Position numbers and translations under genes: made by a program | NCBI GenBank assembly: GCA_018114805.1 | Contig: CP073042.1 | Coordinates: forward strand, 682,001 to 746,000 | Reading direction: 5' to 3' | Source: Candidatus Streptomyces philanthi | Lineage (GTDB): Bacteria > Actinomycetota > Actinomycetes > Streptomycetales > Streptomycetaceae | Length of the DNA stretch: 64,000 bases | The notes under the pieces: model-generated | What the model was told of the DNA's origin: nothing | What the model saw: only the letters and a program-made list of their open reading frames with translations | The model's database searches: none | Shown: positions 58,254-64,000 of the stretch, in pieces | How the letters are laid out: each line of letters opens with the position of its first letter | How positions within the stretch are numbered: the first letter of the stretch is position 1

Positions 58254-59268
58254 TCAGTTCCGGAGCATGCGCAGGACCGCCTGCTCGGCAGGGCCCCGAG
58301 TCGCAGGGATGCCGTACGCGCCCCGTCCCCCAGTTGCGGCAGCGCATCGGCGATCGTCACACCCTCCTCGTAGAGCTCGATCACTCGGGGGTTAATGTAA
58401 GAGGCACGACAGACCGCGGGTGTGTTGCCGAGGAAGCCGGATACCTCGCCCACCGCGCGGGCGATGGCGCGGCATTTCGCGGTCTCACTACGCGCGACGT
58501 ACTGCGAAACGGCCAGCGCCACGGCGGCCATGACCGTCGCGTGCCAGGTACGGAAATCCTTCGCTGAGATCTCCAGACCGGCCGCTTCCTTGAGGTAGGC
58601 GTTGACGTCGTCGCCACTCACCTCGTGCCAGGTGCGCCGCTCCCAGAAAAGGACAGGAGCCGGTCACCGCCGCCGCGGCGCCCCAGCAGGGCGGTCAGGG
58701 CGCGGCAGGCGACCGGATCCGCGACGGTCTGGACGATCTCCTTGGCGCCCTTGCCGACGTAGGTGAACAGGACGGCACCGGCCCGGCAGCGGGAGTGTTC
58801 GCGCAACAGTGTGGTGAGGCCGTAGCTGTTGTTCAGTTCGGTGTAGCGGTCGCTGCCGATACGGAAGAACCCGAGATCGAGCAGGCTTACGGCCGTGGCG
58901 AGGACTCGTCGGCGGGTCAGCCCGCGGTCGCGCAGGTCCTGCTCGACGACGTTGCGCAGGGCGGGAAGTACCTCGGCGGCCTCGAGTACGTGGTCGTGTT
59001 TGGCCTCTTCCTGCTCGGCACGGAACAGCGGGTTATAGAGGTACTGACGGCGTCCGGCGGCGTCGGTGCCGACGGCCTGTAGGTGCCCGTTGGCGCGACT
59101 GCAGATCCACACGTCCTGCCAAGCCGGCGGAATCACCAATCCGCGGATCCGGGCCAGCTCTCCCGGATCGCTCAAGGGCTGTCCCTCTGTGTCGAGGTAC
59201 CGGAAGCCGCGACCGTGGCGTCGACGACGGTATCCCGGCTCAGTGGGCCGACTGTGATGAAGGCGCAC
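58254..59268 (-). CDS. DNA topoisomerase IB, poxvirus/bacterial type (frameshifts)
   Basis: Relaxes supercoils by nicking and rejoining one strand. Start GTG 59268 with GAGGAGG upstream. N-terminal RGFRYLDTEGQPLSDPGEL and IRGLVIPPAWQDVWICSRAN, then the catalytic domain LLDLGFFRIGSDRYTE with Arg, an indel near 58640, VNAYLKEAAGLEISAKDFRT WH, and the active-site Tyr in AVCRASYINPRVIELYEEG. A further indel near 58305 gives the end EQAVLRMLRN at 58254. Bacterial TopIB genes are accessory and often sit in stress or plasmid-like regions. Confidence 0.85.
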
Positions 59269-59500
59269 CCCAACCTCCTCGAAACCACGTCTCTGCACGG
59301 AAGGCGTTCGCTCTCTTCGCGTACCCAGAACGTGGGCCACCAGCGGCAACGCGCCCCGGACGCGCTCTACCAGCAGAGCGCCAAGAGCGTAAGCGGCCCA
59401 CGATCAATCGGCCAGGACGTGGGAGCGCCAATCGTCTAGGGGTACTCGGCGGCTGCACGGCGGTACCCAGCACCGCCCCACTCCACGGAGGGAAATTACC

Positions 59501-59921
59501 ATGACCCGGCATGTCCGCGACATCATGACGTCCGACCCTATGACCGTCGACCCGCAGACCTCGGTGCAGACGGTGCCGCATGATGCGCGACGAGGACATC
59601 GGTGCCGTACTGGTCACCGAGAGCGAGCAGCTGCGTGGGCTGGTCAGTGACCGTGACCTGGTGATACGTGCGTTGGCCGAGGGCGGCGACCCGGACCGTA
59701 CGACGGTGGCCCAGGCATGCAGCGAGGATCTGGTCACGGTCGGGCCCGACGACGACCTGGTCGTCGCGGTGCAGGTGATGCGCAAGCATTCCGTCCGACG
59801 GATACCGGTCGTCGATCAAGAAAGTCACCCGGTGGGCATCATCTCCATCGGCGACTTGGCCATCGAGCGCGACCCCGACTCGGCTCTCGGCGACATCAGC
59901 GCCGCGCGCCCCAACCAGTGA
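59501..59921 (+). CDS. CBS-domain pair protein (one frameshift)
   Basis: About 139 residues with GGAGG before ATG 59501. First CBS: VRDIMTSDPMTVDPQTSVQ, a one-base break near 59570, then DEDIGAVLVTESEQLRGLVS and DRDLVIRALAEGG. Second CBS: DLVTVGPDDDLVVAVQVMRK, HSVRRIPVVDQESHPVGIIS. Such small proteins bind adenine nucleotides and are frequent in Streptomyces stress regions. Partner unknown. Confidence 0.85.
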
Positions 59922-60177
59922 AGGTGGTGCCACTTCTGGCAGAGCTTCCGTTCTCAGCGACAGCGCAGCATCCGTTCTTCATGTCGGCAAGTGACGGCAA
60001 ACCAGACAGCCCAAGCTGCCCCGGCGCCATGCGCCTTGGTGCACCCCTAGGTGGCCTTGCGGGCATGTAGCAAGGCAGGTTGGCGATCACGAGGGTCGAA
60101 GCGCTGAGCTGCGGGGCGCGGACGCGGCCAGTCGCCATCGCGCACGCGCAGCGCCCTGCGTTCAGGAGACGTTCAAC

Positions 60178-60290
60178 CACACGGTCGCGATCACCCGCCC
60201 GGAGACGTCGACTGCGGTGACCGTCCACCGAGGCGGGCCGCCTCGACCGCGAGAATGCCGCTGCCGCTGCCCACGTGCAGTGCGTCTCTC
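60178..60290 (-). pseudogene. Fragment of a SAM-dependent methyltransferase
   Basis: On the - strand a short stretch reads HVGSGSGILAVEAARLGG and, after a one-base break, VTAVDVSGRVIATV, which is SAM motif I plus the following acidic strand as in HemK-type methyltransferases. Nothing else of the domain is found. The surrounding 59922-60415 holds no other supported gene. Confidence 0.45.
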
Positions 60291-60415
60291 GCGCAGTGAT
60301 CCCTTGTGGCCTGATCAGGGCCTATCGCCCTCCACGGACTGTCGTTAGAGCACCCGGAAGAACCAGTGGCAGACCCGAGGGGTGCGCGAGAGCTTCGCTT
60401 GTCATAGCAGCCTTC

Positions 60416-61018
60416 TTAACCTGGCGGCGGCAACGGCAGCGCGGACAGAGCTCGCGCGACTCCGCAAAGGTTGTCGGCCATGGCGCGACCGGTCTGGTGG
60501 GCCCAGTCGCGCCCCCGCTGTTCTTCGAGGTAGTCGGGCCCCGGGCCAGGTCCGAGGTGCCAGTACGTCCACGCCTGGCCGGGGATGGTGTAGCCGATGT
60601 CCGCGAGCGCTCCCGAGATCTCGCTGATGACGTGGTGCGCGCCGTCCTCGTTCCCGGTGACCACCACACCGGCCACGCGGTTGTAGGCGACAGGGCGCTC
60701 TTCATCGTCCGTTTCGGACATCATCGCGTCCATGCGCTCCATGACGCGTTGCGCCACCAAGGACGGCCGGCCCAGCCATGTGGGCGAGGCGACGATCAGG
60801 ATCTCCGACTCGAGGAGCCGCTCGTGGACGCGAGGCCACTCGTCACCGTCACCCGCGTCGGTGACCACACCCGGGGCGATGTCGAGATCGACGGCCCGTA
60901 CGGAGGACACCTCCACGCCCTTGTCGGAGAGCCGCTGCGCGACCACCGAAGCCAGCGCCTCGGTGTTGGAGGGCTCCGGAGACCTCTTGAGGATGCAGTT
61001 GATGACGAGTGCTTTCAC
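60416..61018 (-). CDS. Flavodoxin-like/NADPH-dependent FMN reductase family protein
   Basis: A 200-residue flavoprotein from GTG 61018 (GGAG upstream). The FMN phosphate loop is NCILKRSPEPSNTEAL; then come ILIVASPTWLGRPSLVAQRV and VAGVVVTGNEDGAHHVISEI, as in the WrbA/FMN reductase group. It would reduce quinones or other small electron acceptors with NAD(P)H. Complete and in one frame. Confidence 0.85.
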   Translation of the reverse strand: MKALVINCILKRSPEPSNTEALASVVAQRLSDKGVEVSSVRAVDLDIAPGVVTDAGDGDEWPRVHERLLESEILIVASPTWLGRPSLVAQRVMERMDAMMSETDDEERPVAYNRVAGVVVTGNEDGAHHVISEISGALADIGYTIPGQAWTYWHLGPGPGPDYLEEQRGRDWAHQTGRAMADNLCGVARALSALPLPPPG

Positions 61019-61602
61019 GATCGCTCCGACATCGAGATAGATGGGCCACTCACGCCGCCACGGACGACAGCTCGCGCCGGGTACCCCCTGGCAGCAGACA
61101 TAACGAATCGCGAACAGCTCCATGGAACCTCGGGGCCTTTGGAGGCGGCCGGACAGTCAGACCGGCTCATGCGGAGCGATAGGCGCGAAGCACCGGGTCC
61201 TGATATCGGTGGGCAGAAGGGCCTGTACTCGAAACGGCCGGCGCGCCGGGTGCTGCGGCGTAGAACGCCTCCCGCTCCGGTTCCGTAGAGCGCGGCCGGT
61301 TGATTCCCCCTATTTGAGGCACACGCTGCCGGGCCGGTGTCGTCAAGCAGCGTCATCGCGGTCACCTCCGCGAGCCTTTGCGACCGAGTCCGCTGCCGAG
61401 GTGCCCCTCCGGGCCAAAGCGGGCAAGTCAAGGTCAGCGGACCCTCCGCTCACGTTGGCCCGATCAATGACAACCCCGAGGGGCCCATGAATGCCGGTTC
61501 ACTGCGCGCCAGCGCACGAGGGCGTACTTTTCCGAGGGGTTGATTGGAAAGTCACCGAGTAAGAGTGTGTTCGCAGGACGGCCCGGGAAGGCGCATCCGC
61601 GC
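61019..61602. other. About 580 bp without a supported gene
   Basis: Short overlapping frames only, no ribosome-site-plus-domain combination. It should contain the flavodoxin-like gene promoter on its left side. Confidence 0.35.
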
Positions 61603-61827
61603 TCAACGTATTGAAAGCGACGGCTCCACCGACAACGGCTCCATCGTGATCGACGAGCTCGCCCCGGAGGCGCTACAAGGACGATGGCCGCCGAACGAAG
61701 GCCGAAGCAAGCCGTGCACATAGTCGAGTTGGCCGGCCAGTGCCACGAGCAAGATGTCTGACGCGGCATGTTCGCCCGTCCCACCATGGCCGCGAAGGCC
61801 CTGTGGCGGCGTTTTGTCGACCTTCAT
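61603..61827 (-). CDS. Possible 74-residue protein coupled to the iron permease gene
   Basis: The ATG at 61827 shares one base with the permease stop (TGATG). It reads MKVDKTPPQGLRGHGGTGEH, then LLVALAGQLDYVHGLLRPSF. No family recognised; supported only by the coupled start. Confidence 0.35.
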   Translation of the reverse strand: MKVDKTPPQGLRGHGGTGEHAASDILLVALAGQLDYVHGLLRPSFGGHRPCSASGASSSITMEPLSVEPSLSIR

Positions 61828-62195
61828 CAGGTCTCTTCCTCCAGCCTGATCGCTCTGCGCAGAGCGTCGAACTCGTCCCCACACTGGTCGGAGTGGGCCG
61901 CCAGCAGGGCCCGGGCGATGGCGTCGAGCTTGGGCTGCACGGCGTGCTCGGCCCGCATCTCGGCGTTCTTCAACAGCGCCAGGAGGAGCAGGGTGACTGC
62001 GGACATGGACCCGCCTGGCAGCAGCAGCACCTCAATACCCAGGTGCGCCACGTGGGCGGCGACGAAGAAGGCGATGACGGCCAGGCAGGCCAGGAAGAAG
62101 AACGGAGAGCTGGTGAAGTTGGAGGCGTACTGGGCGAACTGCGCGAACCGGCCGTGCCCCGATCCACCGCGCTCAGCTGGGGTTTTGAAGGACAT
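61827..62195 (-). CDS. Low-affinity iron permease family protein
   Basis: 122 residues with two membrane helices: FFFLACLAVIAFFVAAHVAH and MSAVTLLLLALLKNAEMRAE, followed by LDAIARALLAAHSDQCGDEF and EFDALRRAIRLEEET. This matches the low-affinity Fe/Cu permease family (PF04120), which is short in bacteria. Complete in one frame. The transport role is by family name only; many bacterial members are uncharacterised. Confidence 0.8.
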   Translation of the reverse strand: MSFKTPAERGGSGHGRFAQFAQYASNFTSSPFFFLACLAVIAFFVAAHVAHLGIEVLLLPGGSMSAVTLLLLALLKNAEMRAEHAVQPKLDAIARALLAAHSDQCGDEFDALRRAIRLEEET

Positions 62196-62317
62196 GAGCG
62201 AGCCTTACCCCCGAAGTCGGTGCGGGTGCGGCGCTTGCCGCTCATCGAGGGCTGGAGCGGAGCGGCAGCACTCGGGGGGGATAACCGGCGACGACATCGT
62301 GGTAGTCATCCTCGCCC

Positions 62318-62785
62318 TCAAGAACTCTCGTCCGCCACTCCTAGGTCGGCACCCCGCGCAGCCTGACCGTCCGGCTCGCTTCCCGTAGGCCTGTGGTCCT
62401 GCTCCAGCTGCACCGCCTCCTTCTCCATGGCCCCGGCGGTGGCCTGCGCCCGGGCACGGATGCGGTTGCGAGCCGCCATGCCGAGGGCTGCGGCTCCGCA
62501 AGCGTACGCACAGGTAAGGGCGGCCGATGCCTTTCCCCGTGGCAGCACCGACTCGAGGGCCCTTAGCAGCGTCTCGTGCGCCGCCCACAAGGTGAGGATT
62601 CCGCAGGTGCCCGCGCCCGCGAGCAGTATCCCGCTCGCAGCAAACCTCCGGAGCGCGGTCACGGCCTCGTCCTGGATCACCCTTACCTCCCGCCGGGCCA
62701 ATTCTGCGGTGTCCTCCGCCAGCCGAGCTGCGGCGTCGCCCATACGGCCCCCCGCCGACCCCGCATCGTCACCTTGGGTGTGCAT
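62318..62785 (-). CDS. DUF1469/phage-holin superfamily membrane protein
   Basis: 155 residues from ATG 62785 (AGGAGA upstream). An amphipathic N-terminal helix (RLAEDTAELARREVRVIQDE) is followed by two membrane spans (FAASGILLAGAGTCGILTLW, ALTCAYACGAAALGMAA) and a charged tail. This is the pattern of actinobacterial DUF1469 (holin 3_6) proteins, often found with stress genes. No lytic role is implied. Confidence 0.75.
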   Translation of the reverse strand: MHTQGDDAGSAGGRMGDAAARLAEDTAELARREVRVIQDEAVTALRRFAASGILLAGAGTCGILTLWAAHETLLRALESVLPRGKASAALTCAYACGAAALGMAARNRIRARAQATAGAMEKEAVQLEQDHRPTGSEPDGQAARGADLGVADESS

Positions 62786-63082
62786 CGCGCTCTCCTGCCT
62801 GCCTGTCGACGAACTCACCGGCGACCTTGTGGTAAGTGGCTCCGGAACACACGCAGTACCCCCTCAGCCAGGTCCCTACCACCGCGTTCGTCCATCGGTC
62901 GGCGTGTCAGACAGGCGCAGTCCATCCGAGAGCTCATCAAGTTTGCGATCTTCGCCAACGGGCTGCATTCCGCAGGGCGGCTTCTCGACGTGCGGTCGGC
63001 TGCGGTCGCGACCGGATGTATCGCGGAATGCGCGCCGGGTACTCCGTAATGAACGAATTGACGAAGGAAAGGTCAGGGCACG

Positions 63083-63436
63083 ATGCTTTCTCATGGGCTG
63101 GAGCAGGGAGTGCTTGTCATTACAGTGAGTTCCGCCTCTGCGGTTGGTGAGCGAGCTCGGATCCTGGACAGAATCGGCGGCTTGGTCCATGCGCATAAGC
63201 CGGCCCCCGTTGTCATCGTCCTCGATGACTCGGCCGTGGGCATGGAGGCGGTGAGGCTGGTGCTTCGCGCTCACCGTTTGTGCGGGCACGCCGGAGTCCT
63301 GATGTCCGTCGCCACCCACAGTGCCCCGGCGCGGCGGCTATTGGCGGCGAGTGCGGAAACCACCGGCATCTGCCTGGTCATCCACGCTCGCGCCGACACC
63401 GCGATCACCACTACCGCGTATGCGGCTGCGGCCTGA
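63083..63436 (+). CDS. STAS-like small protein
   Basis: 117 residues with GGAAAGG upstream of the ATG. VLVITVSSASAVGERARILD, PAPVVIVLDDSAVGMEAVRL and GVLMSVATHSAPARRLLAAS follow the beta-alpha pattern of STAS anti-sigma antagonist domains, with DDSAVG at the place of the phosphorylatable Ser loop. Similarity is weak; the call is by pattern. Confidence 0.55.
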   Translation: MLSHGLEQGVLVITVSSASAVGERARILDRIGGLVHAHKPAPVVIVLDDSAVGMEAVRLVLRAHRLCGHAGVLMSVATHSAPARRLLAASAETTGICLVIHARADTAITTTAYAAAA

Positions 63437-63525
63437 CAGCGGGTTACTAGCGTAATCGCCACCTGCAACACATCCAGCAATGCCCAATCTGGAATGTGCT
63501 GGGTGAGCAGACTCCGCTGCGCTGG

Positions 63526-64000
63526 TCAGGTAGCGCCGAGCAGGCCACCGATCAACGCGGTGATCCTCCGCCTCAATGAGCCACCGGCAAGCTGTTTCAG
63601 CGAATGACCTCCAGCTCCAGCCGCGTCGTGGAATTCTGCCCAGTCCGGCGGTGTGTCGCCGTCCACCATGAATTCCAGCAGCATCGGCCCGTGCGCGGAC
63701 AGCGCGTGCTCCCAGACGCCACCCACCTCGCCCGGTCGGTCGCAGCGGACAGCGGGCAGGCCGAGCAGCCGGGCGTACTGCGCATACGACACGGCAGGGA
63801 CCTCGCCGGTCACCGGGATGCGCGGATCGCCAGCCACTTTCCGGCGTTCCCAGGTGAGCCGACTGAGGTCCTCATTGTTGAAGACACAGAAGATCGTCGG
63901 TGACAGTCCTGCGAGGCGGTCCAGATGCCGCCGCACGGTGATCAGCTCGTTCATGCCACCCGCTTGCAAGGCTCCGTCGCCGACCAAGGCGATCACCGTA
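63526..64000 (-). CDS. Thiamine pyrophosphate-dependent enzyme, C-terminal part (runs off window)
   Basis: The visible 157 residues are the TPP-binding domain: VGDGALQAGGMNELITVRRH with the GDG motif, then PTIFCVFNNEDLSRLTWERR with the Asn-Asn pair, YAQYARLLGLPAVRCDRPGE and LLEFMVDGDTPP. This suits pyruvate oxidase (PoxB) or acetolactate synthase-type enzymes. The N-terminal domains are beyond base 64000, so the exact member cannot be decided. Confidence 0.8.
   Translation of the reverse strand, partial: TVIALVGDGALQAGGMNELITVRRHLDRLAGLSPTIFCVFNNEDLSRLTWERRKVAGDPRIPVTGEVPAVSYAQYARLLGLPAVRCDRPGEVGGVWEHALSAHGPMLLEFMVDGDTPPDWAEFHDAAGAGGHSLKQLAGGSLRRRITALIGGLLGAT

Noticed and set aside
61139..61543. 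Several short frames between the flavodoxin-like gene and the small coupled ORF
   Set aside because: No ribosome sites, no family resemblance and frames overlapping on both strands.
62427..63128. A 233-residue + strand frame opposite the DUF1469 gene
   Set aside because: Antisense shadow; the - strand gene has membrane spans and a ribosome site.

Overview
The window is very high-GC actinomycete DNA, best read as a Streptomyces-type chromosome. The signs are the codon bias, a SARP/BTAD/NB-ARC regulator, an HbpS/SenS/SenR-like redox-sensing set, DUF2071, M15 peptidase and TetR/LysR/MarR genes. Few genes read cleanly from end to end: more than twenty are broken by single-base indels, by in-frame stops, or by 17-bp and 25-bp tandem duplications. 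Ordinary genes such as thioredoxin are affected too, so I treat most breaks as probable sequence errors and annotate whole loci across them.

Layout. 0-4.6 kb: a + strand set with the 3' part of a serine acetyltransferase, a short MetRS-like protein, a membrane permease and an EctB-like diaminobutyrate transaminase, closed by two strong hairpins. 4.7-8.1 kb: a luciferase-like monooxygenase/flavin reductase/serine hydrolase operon facing a TetR gene across a palindromic operator. 8.3-15 kb: mixed genes (hypothetical protein, histidine phosphatase, thioredoxin, LysR, a TrkA/CASTOR-like channel, a MaoC-like hydratase).

15.1-36.0 kb: a secondary-metabolite cluster, all on the - strand. In transcription order it holds a SARP regulator, an alpha/beta hydrolase, a thioester-reductase-like SDR, a stand-alone acyl carrier protein, an acyl-AMP ligase, a transglutaminase-fold protein, an MMPL exporter, a second acyl-AMP/CoA ligase, an anthraniloyl/salicylyl-CoA-type flavin monooxygenase, a fused TrpE-TrpG anthranilate synthase, a CreE-like aspartate N-oxygenase, a CreD-like nitrosuccinate lyase and an OafA-type acyltransferase. 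CreE plus CreD is the aspartate-nitrosuccinate route to nitrous acid, and TrpEG supplies an aryl amine. The logic therefore points to an anthranilate-derived product with an N-N bond (diazo, triazene, hydrazone or similar), with a carrier-protein branch for a second acyl unit. I cannot match it to a known product.

36-38 kb is a 2-kb stretch without a convincing gene upstream of the SARP gene. 38-40.1 kb: TetR facing an NTF2-like/NmrA-like pair. 40.5-44 kb: one very large unrecognised gene. 44-50.6 kb: an esterase, a secreted M15 peptidase, MFS/MarR, DUF2071, and a small secreted protein followed by a hypothetical gene. 50.7-55.6 kb: HbpS-like and SenS/SenR-like genes, then a CodA-like amidohydrolase and a GntR regulator. 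55.8-58.2 kb: a recombination zone with a PIN-domain remnant, a tRNA-like fragment and an IS30-family element. 58.2-64 kb: topoisomerase IB, a CBS-domain protein, a flavodoxin-like reductase, a low-affinity iron permease, DUF1469, an STAS-like protein and a partial TPP enzyme, resembling a stress/redox region.
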